Source: Populus alba (lineage: Eukaryota; Streptophyta; Magnoliopsida; Malpighiales; Salicaceae). From it: a stretch of 64,000 nt of DNA. Shown here one piece after another: positions 1 to 12,984 of the stretch. The position numbers were made by a program, and so were the translations under genes. The notes beneath the pieces were generated by a model. That model worked only from the letters and a program-made list of their open reading frames with translations. It had not been told where the DNA came from and searched no databases. The first letter of the stretch is position 1. The number at the start of each line of letters is the position of its first letter. The stretch is from assembly GCF_005239225.2 (NCBI RefSeq), contig NC_133301.1, positions 14,260,318 to 14,324,317 of the forward strand, given 5' to 3'.

Positions 1-3000
1 AAAACTATCTGCTTCTGCATTTACCTGCATAATAGACTAAGGTTGTGAAAAGAATTGCCTTCTGTTTAGGACTGTCTGAACTTCTCAACTACACAAGTTT
101 TCACCTTTACAGGAATCTTTCAATTCACATTTATTATCCAACTGGCTGGCAAATATGGAAGTATGAGCTGATGAGTGTTATGAAGCTTGTGTCCCATGTT
201 CTATGAATGAATTGTTGTACCTAATAGTATAAATTTCAACCATCCGTACTATCCATTAAAAAACATATGAATTTCTTATGAGCCAACAACATCTCTAGAA
301 GTTTTATTAATGTGCCAAAATAGTAAATAAAGAAAAAAAAAGATGAAAAACTAAATGGTAGAAAGGATTCTAGTGAGGAAAGGGTTCAGTTGAATGACAT
401 TGTGTCTTCATGATTTCAGGATCATATTATCAGCAAGAAATACAAAGATCTAAAGCAAAAGAACCAAAAGCAGACTTTATTTCTTACAGCATTCTGTTCA
501 TCAGTGTCGGTGCTAAATACATAGAATATTGGCGCCAAGACCTCATTCATGCCTTGAACATAAAGAATGGCAGGATTTAGTTTTGCAAATAGAAGAAGAA
601 TTTTCCTCATTGCTTCCTGCAGACGGAAAATATATCATAGGATTCTGTCAAGAGAGAATCCATTCTCGTTTACTATTAAACTACAGCTGCTACAGCTGCA
701 ATGAATATAATTTGTTGTTTTATGCAACTTGTCAAAAGATTAATTTCATCAAGTGGCTGAGGATTTGAGTGAAAAGAGGTTTTCATAAAGGAGAACAAGG
801 ACTATGGCGCGCACTATAGCATCAACAAGGATTCAACAACCAAAAGGAATAGAAATGAAAGAGCAGAAGAGTGGATTGGGGGGCAAGAAATACCCTATTT
901 TTCTTACTGAATGAGGACTCCCCCGAGAAGAATTTCATATCTGGATGTGTGCGCAGCAAATCACGATCAATCTGTTCTGCAATCTCTGTATGCTATAAAT
1001 GCAGTGTTGCTCATCAGCTAAACTTAGCACAAGGATTTCCAGGCACCTTAGAATGGTGGAGAATTTTACCTTGAAGTAGTGATGCCAAGCACTCTTCTTA
1101 ACAATACTCAGGGGGTGATCTCCATGGGAAATTCCTTGTCGCTTAAGTGGTCCGGCGTCATCATGTTCACCACTCAGCTCAGCAGAAATCATTGCATTTT
1201 CTTTTACCCTGGTGTACTCTGACTGTCTAGATTCAATATTTTGATTAGAACATTGAAACCAGTAATAACTAAATTAAGAAACGAAGTTAAGATGTGAAGG
1301 GAGAGCAGTCAGAAACTCACAGGACTCAGTAGAAGCTCCTCTTTTAGCATAGCATATTTTTGTCTATTCTCGGTTAACTCCTTCTCCCACAAATCATGAG
1401 AAGGAGATAAATAACCCAAGAGTAGCTGCCAGAAATTAAGATTTAAGGATGTTCAAGAGTCATATTCAAATAAAAAGAAATATTTAATGATTAAAGCTGT
1501 CATTTTTATATGCAAGCGATTCAATTTGACTATGATTTGTAGACTATAGATAATTCAATAAACTTTAATATGTTGTCCTATTGTTTCATAACAACCCAGT
1601 AACTTTATTCTTCTAAGTTTAGTTGTTAGAATAATATATTCTCATCCAGACAGCATTAGCAGTATACATAACTGTTGAGGCAAGGTGACAACGCTCTCTG
1701 ATCTCCAGCATTCCGAATCATGAACATGACATATATTGTTAGGAATACCAAATGAGATGTTACTCCTGATAGAAGTGGACCACCAAAATGAACTTGCTTG
1801 AGGAGAAGATTTGGAAGGAATCATATCAGTTCACTGTTTTTGCTATTGGTCAGGACCTTTTAAGCCCTGAAACTCCTATTAGGTTAGTGCTTCTTTCTGT
1901 AAGTTTATTGATTTATGAACATTGCTTATAACTACCTTTTGTAGCTGAGATTTCAGGAATAAAGTGTGAGTAATGCATTAATTGTTCTTACTTTGTGCAT
2001 TTGAACTTTAGTGTGTTCTATAACCAATTCGATCTTGCGTAAGCTGGAAGGAAGCGGCTGGATATATTAGAGATTTGAAAGCCTCATTGTTATTGCCTTT
2101 AGATCATCCTCAACCCCTTCCTTACTTTCTCGAAAATTCTTCAATCCCTTGCTCTCAGGTAGAGTGTTTTTTAGGTTAACAACCATAGAGAAATTCTATT
2201 GTTTCTTGATAATAAGAAAGTGTTGAAGCCAACGCTCAGCATTCTGATGTATTAGAGATTTGAAAGCCTCATTGTTATTGCCCTTAGATCATCCTCAACC
2301 CCTTCCTTCCTTTCTCGAAAATTCTTCAATCCCTTGCTCTCAGGTAGAGTGTTTTTTAGGTTAACAACCAAAGAGAAATTCTATTGTTTCTTGATAATAA
2401 GAAAGTTTTGAAGCCAACACTCAGTATTCTACGGTTCACTAGCACACAGGTGAGAAGATTAATGGGATAAATTTAGTTTCTACAAGGAAAATAGAGCTGC
2501 AAACAAGACAAGCTTTCCCTACCATGTTACCAAACCAAATTCTACCCTATCATAACTATGTCTATTGCTTCACATAATTCATCAAACTAATACATTTCCC
2601 CACCATATTACCAAACCAAACTCTACTCTGTCGTAGCTATTTCTATCGTTTCCCATAATTTACCAAACTATACCGTCACTCCATAACAGGCAACAATCAT
2701 GGTTTTAGTGACAAATTTCTGCGAGAACTTCTGAATTAAAGGAAGAAAATCTTCAGAACTTATTCAATTCTGTAGGCAATTGGTGCATTTCTGTATGATA
2801 AAAGTGACATTATTATCACTGCAAACTTACCGGACTACTCCGAAAGCTGGCATAGAATCCATATCAAAAAATAATAAAATTCACTAACCAACCGTGCAAA
2901 CAAAATAATCCACCAATAAAAGCTATGTACCTTCCAAGTTGTTGCCCTCAATCCTCCTCCATCAGGAAGCCCCATACTAGCAATCCTCCTTAGCTTTTCC

Positions 3001-3704
3001 AAATTTATCTCCTTTTGAGAGAGCTAGCCACAAAAGAAAATGGAAAGACGAATAATCCATTAACAAGCAAGAAAACAAATGTAGCTTGGCCTAAAATAAA
3101 AAATGGCTGAAACAACAAAACCCTAATAAGATATTCTTTTGTCAAAATAAAAATATGAATTTTTATAAATCAAACATAGGTGAAAATCACAAACCACACA
3201 TTCATTTCTTTCCTTTTCTCATCATTTTCTCAGCACCAAACACTCCCCAGAAGCCTACCCCTGACCATAAACCTTTTGCTACGACCCTAAAGAATTCTCC
3301 GAAAAATTCAACTTCAACCCTAAAACCCACATTATAAACTACAAGAAGAAGAAAAACAAGAAAAGAAAATTTCACATTCTGACCTCATATTCAATATCAG
3401 ACCTTTTCTCATCAGCTGCAATGACCTCCATAACCGAAACCCGACCCGACCCATCTTTATCGGGTCTCTTTCGGGTCCTAAAAGCATCTGCTTTATCCAC
3501 ATCTGTATCATTAACCAAATCATCAAATTCATACACATTTTCTTTGTGGCCTAACTCAATCCCATTAGGCTCCATGATCTCAAGCTCCTCGCCGGACTCG
3601 AGAACCGGGTCGGACGACCCTCCATTTTTCATTTCTTTGTCATCAAAACCAGAGACCAAACCACCGAGCTTGTCAGGGAGCTTGAGCGTGCCTTTTTTAA
3701 GCAT
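1..3704 (-). CDS. TBC1D13-like Rab GTPase-activating protein, 5' part (partial at window edge)
   Basis: TBC-domain protein that would stimulate GTP hydrolysis on Rab GTPases in membrane traffic. Seven exons are visible, read right to left: 3704-3384, 3023-2931, 1425-1321, 1222-1070, 992-894, 616-488 and 24-1. They encode about 308 residues and the gene continues beyond base 1. All junctions are GT-AG and phase 0. The start ATG at 3704 follows an in-frame stop. The first 107 residues are acidic and low in complexity. The exon from 3023 holds LSQKEINLEKLRRIAS and GLPDGGGLR, the usual entry to a TBC domain. The catalytic arginine motif IxxDxxR is present (IDRDLLR, exon 992-894), as is the glutamine finger (YVQGMNE, exon 616-488). 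The residue before YVQ is Leu, where I recall Arg in the family. It resembles the plant TBC1D13-like group (Arabidopsis At4g27100 type, from memory). The rest of the TBC domain is off the window. Confidence 0.88.
2065..2434. repeat. 185-bp tandem duplication inside an intron of the TBC gene
   Basis: Copy 1 (2065-2249) and copy 2 (2250-2434) are head to tail and differ at only a few positions (for example cttact/cttcct and gtgttg/ttttg). Both lie in the long intron 1426-2930, so the protein is not affected. The high identity implies a recent duplication. Confidence 0.9.
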
Positions 3705-6700
3705 GGCAACTGAGTTGGGACTGAGTCAGGGAAGGTGTATCGAGCGAGATGGTTTTGTGGTCTTTGTTGCAATGGAATGATTTTAGAGGAGTGAGAAGAG
3801 AAAAGAGAGTGTCTTGATGGGTCATGACTGGGTGATTAACTCGGTGATTAACTCAGTTTTTCTCTTTAGAAGAAGACTGGTAGTTGAAACAGTAGATTTT
3901 GTGGGTTGAGTTTCTTTAGCCAATGGGTACTTGCCGCGTCGAGTATAACTTAAACTGTAGCTTTACGTATCCAGTGGAGAAAAGTTTTTTTTTTCACAAA
4001 AAAAGGCAGATTAAATAATTTATTTATTTATTTAGTTCTATTTATTAATGTTTTATAACAAAAGAGATAAATATAGAAGTGATTCGTTAGAGTGGAAAGA
4101 AAAAATTATAAAATTAATATATTTTTAAATTAAATTTATAATTTTTCAAAATAAAAATAATAAGAAAATATATATTTATATCTCTGTTTTTTATTTTAAA
4201 ACAGCTAGTAAACGATATTTTATATTAAAATTAAGGGAAAAAATTGTAATGAATTAAAAAGAATTTAAGAATTAGGAATCAATTTCTATTGAATATTATT
4301 GGTGGATTTGTGGGCATGCATCCACCCAAAAATTGCTGAGTTGGGCCCAGATTAAAAATGGTGCCCAGCGAATTAGCGATAAGTTTTTTTATATATGAAA
4401 AAAAAAAGGAACAAAAGGATTGAAAATGGGCCTGATCCAAACATAATATCTTAATGATGCAATTAAAAAAAATATATGACAAATTAAAATTTAAAAATAA
4501 AATTAAAATGAATAAAACTCTCATAAAATAATCAAAATTAAAAATTAAAAGAATAAAATTAAAATACCAATAACAAAAAATACCAAGCTATATTTTTCAA
4601 GGGAAAAAAGAGGGGGGGAAAAAAAAACAACTTCATTAACAACAAATCGTCTCACTACCATCGAAATGCATTGTACCAATAAAAAGAGGATATAGAGGCC
4701 ATTTCAACGACACAATGAACAAACATTTTTGGTCTCCATAAGGAATCACACACTTTGCTTCAAGTTAATGGACACCTCCTATGCGCTAACAATCCTTTTA
4801 TTAAAATAATATTTAATCTATAAAAAAAAATCAAATTGTCCTCCATGTAATTGGTAATAACAAAAAAAACCTATAGTGAAAGACCACAAGGCCTCCAGTG
4901 GCATTTTTTTTTATTTCAAGGGAAATGTTGTAACTTTACCATGTTTATAAAAGTTAAAAGATAAAAATAGCTATCAAAAAATTTTAACTTAAAAAGTAAT
5001 TAAGTTATTTTACTATGTTTAAAATTATAAAAGACAAATATATTCATAGTTAATCCTTTAATGACTAAATGGTCATTTGAAAATATTAAAATACCCTTAA
5101 AATCAAGGCTATTGATTTTTTTTGGAAGGGCAAAAAGGTAAGTATGTTATCATAGTGAATAGTAAAATGTGTCTACATGCATAATAAATTTGTTTTCTCT
5201 TTTAGTTTTATACTATCATATTTGTATGCGCTCTGCGGTGGTTAAATTATTATTTTTTTAAACTTGAAAAAATATTAAGAGTATGGATATTTTTTTGATG
5301 GTATTATTAAATTCAATCAAGCAATTCGATCTTAAAATCTGCTAACCCGGTTCCATACCCCGCTCAAGTTTTGAATTAAACCACATGGGAGCTGATCCGA
5401 AGTGAATTATTCAATTTAATTGGTTCAAAGACAACTTGGATAACCAGTAAAAACATGACATAGTTTTTTAAAAAAACTTTAAAATATAATTTTTTTATAT
5501 TAAAATGATGCCAGATTGGATTGACCTTGGTCTCCCTACGACCTAAGTTATGGATTTTAATATGTTTAATAAATCTGTTGTTTTTATAAATTATTTTTGT
5601 TTAATTTTATTATAACATTATATGCTTTCAAAATCGAGTATCAACCTTAAAAAAATATTTATTTGAGATTATGATAACTCTATAAAAAAGTAAAAAAAAA
5701 ATAAAAATCATGAGTTCCATTTCTCAACCAATCCAATATTGAATAAAAGTGAAAAAAAAAAATCAAAAAAAAATTAAAGGATCAAAAACTAAAAAAAAAA
5801 AAACATATTAGGTTTGATGGGTAAACCCATGAAACCCGTGAATTGGATAACCTAGGTCAACACATCAAACCTAAAAACTAGGTAATGAACTTCATTGAGA
5901 TTAATAATTTGTTTTTTTTAACTATTGTTTATTTAACTATATGATAACAAGAATAGATAATTGTAAAATCAAGCATCGAACAAATATCGATTTTTTTTTT
6001 CAAGACTATGATAATTTCATAGAAAGCAAAATGAAATAAATTATAAAACTCAACTCTCAATCAGTTAAATATTAAAGAATAAAATTAAAAAAATAAAAAG
6101 TTAAACTCATCATACCCGTCAACAGACCTATGAATTTTCTAAAATTTAATAACATGTTTTTTCTTAAAATTTTAGTTTGATTCAATTAGGTTTTTCGATT
6201 CAGTTTGGGTTAATTTTTTTGTTTCTAAAATTTAAAACTAAAACTAAATCAAACCAAGTATTTTTTAAATTTTCTAACCAAAATTATATAACAAATTCAT
6301 TAGTTACTTTTCTCACCATATTTTTTATTATATGGAATGTGGAGACTAGGTGGAGTTTGTGTTGTGGTTGCGTGCATTTAAAATTTTTTGTTTTTATACT
6401 GATATCAAAAATAAATTTAAAAAATATAAAAATATTAATTCAACAAAAAATACTTTAAAAATAACTTATATGGCAATCTAAACAGGCGATAAACATGTTT
6501 TCTCCAGCGTGATCTCCTGATTTTCACACTGCTTTTTCGACCCTTAAGTCATCGCTTCCATTGGACAAATGCCTTGTGTAATAAATGTTTCTAGGAAGAT
6601 ATCAATTCCTGTGGAAGAAATACAAATCGACAACTGTACAAATTGACATGAGGGAATTGAGTTCTACAGCAATAGCAACGACCGGAGAGGAGACTTGGAA

Positions 6701-7200
6701 AGTCAGCAAATGCTGTGTCGGGACATGGTACTAAACGCATATATCAAAGCTATTTTTTGTTCTATGGCACCAATTTTATTTTTTTTTCCTTTTTTTGCTG
6801 TTTTTGAATTGCCAAGCATAATGTATAACCTTATGGATTTTGGGTAATTCATATAAAAACCTTGAATTGTGACCATCACATCATCACAACTCTTGCGCAT
6901 GGCCAAATACATTATAACTTTGATTTGATAAATTAGTATTTTATGAATTAATAATCTTAATTAAGTAATATTTTTTTGGTCTTGAATTAAATTTAAATAA
7001 TAGTTTAATTAGTAAATTCCTCTCTTTTGTCATTGTCATTGCCTCTATTGTCATTGCCTCTATTGTCATTGCCAACGCATTTATTATTATTATCACTCTG
7101 CCTCTCACGGCTGCTACTTCTTCTGTTTTTGATGGGGCTATTATCACTTTGTCAAATACAAAACAAGTAATTTCTTTAAAGCAATCAAACACTAATTTTC
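3705..7200. other. Gene-free, AT-rich intergenic DNA
   Basis: The stretch next to 3704 should hold the TBC promoter and 5' UTR, but no clear TATA box was picked out. From 4000 on, the sequence is mostly A/T homopolymers with degenerate dispersed repeats that carry 'aacccg/ggttaacc' words (5330-5420, 5810-5880, 6110-6170). That pattern also occurs at 8640-8770, 41400-41960, 47810-48070, 55090-55320 and 61900-62400. A 15-bp unit based on cattgcctctattgt is repeated three times near 7035-7075. No open frame here resembles a protein. Confidence 0.6.
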
Positions 7201-7230
7201 GGTACTGGCGAATGCAGATGAAGTCTTTAT

Positions 7231-8206
7231 TTGTTAAGCCATGGAGTGTATTCTTTTGTTAATGATTCTTTCCCTTGTCTTTTTGCTTATATTTCCTATC
7301 CTGATATGTCTATGTCTCTTCCCAATCCTTTATTTTTTTCATGGAAACAACAAGATCAATTCATCATGAGTGTTGTTTTATCTTTTTTGTTTACTGAAGT
7401 ATTACATATAGTAGTTGATTGTCAAACCTCCTACAATCTCTGGACAACACTTGAGATCACCCTGACTTCTCCTTCTAACTCACAAATTATATAACTCCAT
7501 GGTGTATTTCAAGACCTTAAGCAGAAGGCGTATCCTGTTAGTCTATTTACAGAAGGCCGGGGCCCTTTTAAATGAACTTCTTGTTATTGGAAGACCTTTT
7601 TCACCGAAAGATTTTAACTTGTATATCTTTCACAAATTAAAAAGAGATTTTTAGGACCTTATGACCATCATTTTCACTAAGGCAAAACCTATTTCATATA
7701 GTGATCTTTACAACCATCTTCTCACCCATGAGTTTATTCACAAGGTTTCTTTTCAGGCTACAACATCTTATGGTTTATATATTACTTGAGGATCTTCTTT
7801 GTCTCTTCATAGTTTTACTAATGCTAATTGGGTTGGCAGTATTGATGATCTTAAATCTACTAGTGGTTGTCTTATGTATCTAGGTACTACTTTTATGTCT
7901 TGAAAATCTAGGAAGCAATACATTATTGCTAGATCCCCCATAAAAGCCAAATGCAAGACTTTGGTTGATGATACTGCTGAAATTTTATAGATTCGATCTT
8001 TATTGTTAGAACTAGATCTTTGTTATCCTTTTATAACTACTTTATGGTATGATAATTTAGGGACCATTTTTTTATCTATTAATTATGTTTTTCATTATCG
8101 TACTAAACATGTTGAGGCTGATTATTATTTTATTTGTGGTAGAATTTTAAAAAAAGAGATTCAGGTTCGTTTCAAGCTTGAGGTAAAATCTTGCCTTTTA
8201 GCTTGA
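7231..8206 (+). pseudogene. Ty1/Copia retrotransposon remnant: gag end fused to RNase H end
   Basis: Two halves of one Copia polyprotein lie side by side. The stretch 7321-7494 reads NPLFFSWKQQDQFIMSVVLS then TSYNLWTTLE, the N-terminal gag region (UBN2/retrotran_gag type). Gag-like reading continues in broken frames to about 7737 (DLYNHLLTHE). From about 7760 the reading turns into the C-terminal RNase H region: HSFTNANWVGSIDDLKSTSG, then SWKSRKQYIIARS, then WYDNLGTIFLS and RTKHVEADY. Protease, integrase and reverse transcriptase are absent, so several kilobases were deleted at about 7740-7765. Stops and frameshifts interrupt both halves (a TGA stands where a Trp codon is expected in MSW near 7902). 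It cannot encode a working element. No LTRs were recognised at its edges. Confidence 0.8.
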
Positions 8207-8421
8207 GAGGACATATTATGGAAAGGATATAGTTATTGTATATATGTTCTATGTAGTGTATTTTATTATTACTATTATACACAATCCTAAACATATATAC
8301 TACAAAGGATGGCTGTTATTCTAATAAGCAATCCATTACTATTCATACAATTATATTTCTCATCTAAGTCTAACTTATGTAATTAGTTTTTATTTAGGTA
8401 ACACAAGTTTAAGAATTTCAA

Positions 8422-8462
<41 letters not shown>

Positions 8463-10128
8463 GATTAAAAAGAATAGTTATTATCCGAAAGATTATCTTA
8501 CATTACTAATTTTAAAACCCACATAGAAGGTTATTTAATGAAAATAAAGGTATCAAGTTAAAAAAGGTTAACTCAAAAAAAAATTCAAATATAATCAAAA
8601 AAATAGTTTTTTGACTAATTATTTTTTTAAAAAAAAATCATTAGATTTTACCTAACTGGTCAAGTTGCAAGTCAATTTATTTTAACTGGATTAGATAAGT
8701 CAATTTCTTTTCAATTTTTTTCTCAACCCAGACCGATTAGGTACGGTTAGGTATTGAGTTGACCTATCTAGTTAGCTAATCATGATTTATAACAATGATA
8801 TTTACATTTATAATATGATGCCTACAAGCCAATCATGTGTTATAACTGTGATCTTTATATTTATAATATGATACCTGAGTAGTTGGCTAATGATCATTTA
8901 ATTAACTACATTGTGATGTCAATTAAAGTAGTAATGAAAATTAAATTAGACAAAAAGGCTGGTGACCGCAGAACACATCTATGGATGCTGCGGCTCTTTT
9001 AGCTCCACATCGATCCTTAGGGTTTGGCTGTGGCTGTGGCTCCACACTTCATCTATGTCGGCCCCACCTGTAATTATGAGAATTATTATTGGAGAAGCTC
9101 ATATTTATTTGCAATTAATAATTACTTTTCATTGATAGACTTTTAGCTCCATCCAGAAATCATGACAATTGTTGTTGTTTTTGAGATCTAAGGTCCCGTG
9201 AAAGAGTGGTTTTCATAATTTTATTTATAATTTGCTGATATACTACGGAATATTTGACAATTGAAAAAATAGTTTTTGATTAAAGAGAAATATACTTATT
9301 TTTTCCCCTTCATTTGATAGTTTATTATATCTTAAACTATGCAATAAAGATAATTCTTTATTATATTATAACAAAAAAAAACTAGAATTATGAAGAATTT
9401 GAATCTTATTTTATTAGAAAAGATTGTGGAATATATAACTACCTGCTTATATAAAGAAATCGTATTGATCAAAATAATAATAATAAAAATAACTTATTAT
9501 GAAGAAACCTCAAGGGTTGGAGGTACAATCTTTTAGTTTATTTTTAAGGACAAGTATTTAGAATTATTTATAAATTTTTTTTTATCTAATAAAATAGCAA
9601 TCTTTTCACTACAACTTGATAATAAACAGCTAGCCAACAACATTTTCAGGCAAACTTTAATTCAAGATAAAGAAGATTCTTGCCTCATAATTTTTTGGAT
9701 TATGGAGGAATTATCCAAAGGAAGAGAGATAAATATAATGTTAAAACTTAACAAACAACATACGATATTTTTCTAGCAAACAATCAGCATAAAAGACTCT
9801 CAATTTGGACCCTACGGACCATTTTTATATTGTGGATAATGTGGAGTGTGTGTGTGTGTATTCTGTCAAATCCCAGCAAAGTTCTTGTTGGACTGATTTA
9901 GCAATTGAAAACAATTTTGGGACAAAAAGAGAAGATTTTGATTGATTTTGATTTGTTTTTGTTGTAGTATATTTATATTTTCTGGGCAAAAAAAGATTTA
10001 GTTACAATTTACAGTTAAAGCATGTCCATCAAATTAGAAGCACCCAGTATAGTGTACTTGCTGTGTCATGTCTCTATCAAGCTCCCAGCCTACCTGCATT
10101 GAAATTGCAATTTGATCAAATTACTTAG
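8207..10128. other. Gene-free intergenic DNA with a TA microsatellite
   Basis: AT-rich sequence. A pure (AT)n tract lies at 8424-8462. Around 8770-8880 two similar segments ('gctaatcatg...ttataa') look like a short local duplication. A more GC-rich patch at 8960-9065 has no convincing coding frame. A short (GT)n run lies near 9848-9860. No gene or RNA seen. Confidence 0.55.
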
Positions 10129-10966
10129 TGCCTGTTTGGTAACGTTGCTACGGGTAAGTTTCACCCGCAGCCACGCCAAATGCCATTTGACTAACAAGAA
10201 AAATTTGTTTTTTGATGGTGGGACCCATCAAATTCTCAGCCGCACCACATATTTTGGAGAAAATGCTGCTTCTCGTAGGGTAGAAAAGCAGAACAGTGGA
10301 GCATGGCTCCACTGGTGCAACAGTGCGAGTGAATTAATTCACTCGCACTGTTACAGTTTTAGTTTGTTTTTTCTTTTTTTGAAAAACATTGCGAGAAGTT
10401 TAGTTTTTTTTTCCCTTGAAAAATTAGTGCAATTAATTGATTTTACTCGCATTGTTCATGTGAACATGAACAATATTAATTTTTAAAAAAATTAGTTTAA
10501 GGTGAATTAAATTTACTCGTATTGAAATCTCAATTTTATTCTTGATAATATTTTACTTAATTTTATTGCACGCTCAAAAAATTATTTTTTCTGTAGTTCT
10601 TGTCGAATGAATTTTGTACATAATAAAATTGTAAAGTTTTTTAAAAAAATTGTATTTTACTTGAAAAACTAGTATTTAATATTATTTAATAACACTATAT
10701 AAAAAAGAAATTCAGTTTTTATTTTTATTTTAATTGTGTTTTATTCAAAAACTTAAAAGGAGATCGCTTAATGACGTAACAAACAATTCAGTTTTTGTTG
10801 TTGCGCGCTTAAGAAAACCATAAAAAATATAGTCCTTGTTGGATAGATTTCGTATGTAATGACATTGCACATAGTTTAATGAAAGAATAAAAATATTTGA
10901 TATCAATATTATTTATTTCATGATATAATAACAGTGGTTAAATCTATAATATTTAAATTAAAAATC

Positions 10967-11005
<39 letters not shown>

Positions 11006-11204
11006 AATTATTTTATAACCTCAATTTGAAAAGCATTTTTTTTACCAAAACACATTAAACTATTTTTTGTTCAACCTCAATTTCAACCACAGTTTTAACC
11101 AAACATATATTTTTTCAAACCAACCTCAACTAAAAGTACTTTTTATAAAACAATTTTTTTAAAACCATAACCACAATAGTATCCTCAATACCAAACAGAC
11201 CGGG
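10129..11204 (+). mobile_element. MITE-like element, family 1, copy A
   Basis: It opens with tgcctgtttggtaacg and closes with the inverse, ataccaaacagacc, so it has imperfect terminal inverted repeats. Its 3' half ('aacctcaatttcaaccac', 'aaccaacctcaac', 'cataaccacaat') recurs at 36090-36726 in the same orientation and at 54186-54832 inverted. No transposase frame is present, so it is non-autonomous. An (AT)n tract lies at 10971-11002. A perfect palindrome at 10319-10352 sits inside. The superfamily was not determined. Confidence 0.7.
10319..10352. repeat. 34-bp perfect palindrome inside MITE copy A
   Basis: The two 17-base arms are exact reverse complements with no spacer, centred on aattaatt. 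Right arm: aattcactcgcactgtt. A smaller imperfect hairpin (ggagcatggctcc) lies just upstream at about 10298-10310. Either strand could form a cruciform or hairpin. Confidence 0.95.
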
Positions 11205-11390
11205 CCTGTTTCTTGAAAAGTAGTTTTTTAGAAAACTATTTTCCAAACTTTTATGTGTTTGTTTATCATTAAAAAAGTTGGTCAATGAAAAATACTTTCT
11301 AGTCAACGGAAAACACTCTTTCTGGTTAACGGAAAATACTTTCCAGTCAATTTCAGTCAAAGAAAAATTTGACTTAATTTTCTAATATAT
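11203..11390 (+). mobile_element. MITE family 2 fragment abutting family 1
   Basis: Starting directly at the end of the preceding MITE, this segment carries 'aaactattttccaaac', 'aaaagttggtcaatg' and repeated 'ggaaaacac/tttcc' words that match the element at 42746-43773. Only the left end is present; it runs into an (AT)n tract at about 11384-11401. Confidence 0.65.
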
Positions 11391-12440
11391 ATATATATAT
11401 ATTAGTTGATGGACAACAGGTATTTTCTTTTGCAAAAAAATCCATCAGCAGCTCTATTATTTGATATTCCAGTACTTTATACGATGTTTTTTTATCAACT
11501 AATTTGAAAATTAAAATATTAGTAATTTACATAAAATTTTCATTATAAGTACAAAGATCCATAAAAGGATAAGAGGATACAGGGAAAAAAAAAAAAATAA
11601 AACAAGAAGAAGACGCTTAGAACTAAGGACAATACCATAAATATTAGATAAAGACAACCTGATATATTAGATAAAGATAATTATGAGTGTAACGGTCCGG
11701 CTGTACGACTCGATTAATGTAACAAAATTCCAACATATCCTCTTTATTTGAGGGTAATTTTTTTTTTTTAATTCGGCAGAGTTTCGTTTGCATTTAGGAC
11801 ATCCCAAGTTATCGACTACTATCATTTACTCAATCAATCCACCATCACATGGTCCCATAATTCCAGACCTTATATCAAACCTCATAATTCCTCACAATAT
11901 ATACATTATACGAGTAAGATAAATATGAACATGGTCCAAACATCATATCATAAAATTTAAAAGAAAAGAAATACTAACATGCAAGGAAAATAATTACATC
12001 ATAATAAGTGTCCCTAAATGTTTCAAAGGGTTAATTACAAGATAACTAAAATACTAAATGTTAAGCTGAACTTTTATAATTACATCAAGGTTTACACAAA
12101 AATATACTACATATCACGTAAATTCCCTTTTGCTTAAGTTAAATATTTACATAAGCATCATAAAGTAAAGTCCTAAACTAATGATCTTCCTGGATGTTTG
12201 ATGGACCTGTACATGAATAAACATACCATTATGTTGATAAAGAATATATGTATGCTCATGTAATGAATACGAATGAAGTATTAACTTTCCATCGAATCCA
12301 TGAGAATTTCTAACAAGAAGCTTATATTTTACTTGTAAATCTTTTAAACCCAATTAACATTCATTTGTATATTCTTAGATAAATAATCTTATTTACTTGC
12401 ATACACTAGGTGACTTTGCCATCCAAACACGGATGTCATT

Positions 12441-12594
12441 CCAATCACGGATGCCATTAGCCGAAGCTAATCTTGTAATTCACATCCCGGCAATCCAATC
12501 ACGGATGCCATTAGCCGAAGCTAATCTTGAAATTCACATCCCGGCAATCCAATCATGAATGCCATTAGCCGAAGCTAATCTTGTAATTCACGCT
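12441..12594. repeat. 54-bp tandem repeat, about three copies
   Basis: Copies start at 12441, 12495 and 12549. Each contains the core gccattagccgaagctaatc. The first two are almost identical and the third is diverged at its start and truncated. It lies inside the probable solo LTR. Confidence 0.9.
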
Positions 12595-12984
12595 AGATTT
12601 TATTTATATTGAACACGACATTTATTGTAATTGCATGCACCAGACAAATTTTAAATTATATAAATGCAAATAGGAGGAAAAATCACACACCTGTTTCGCC
12701 TGTCTCGCGACCTCCCCTAACAGAAGATCCAATCCTGGTTGCTTCTCCTGAATCAGAAGGAAGTTTTCTTCTTGTTATAATTCCTTCAAGCCGATATTAT
12801 AGAGAATTCATATTCATCCATCACTCATATGTTACTTTCTATTCATGTTCATTTCCTTATAATAACATACATACATATTTCATATATATTTTCAGAGTTA
12901 GTATCTCAATGTGTAGGCGTTCATATGACTTAATTCTTTTATATTTTTATTTATAGTATTCACGTGAAAGTCTATTGTTGTTGT

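Noticed and set aside
617..907. A missing micro-exon in the TBC gene
   Set aside because: At first the exon seemed to end at a gtaag near 907 and break the frame. Using the donor after base 894 restores phase 0 and gives the family sequence SFSKKNREAM across the joint.
3421..3780. 119-codon plus-strand frame
   Set aside because: It is the antisense shadow of the first TBC exon (3384-3704), which has splice and family support.
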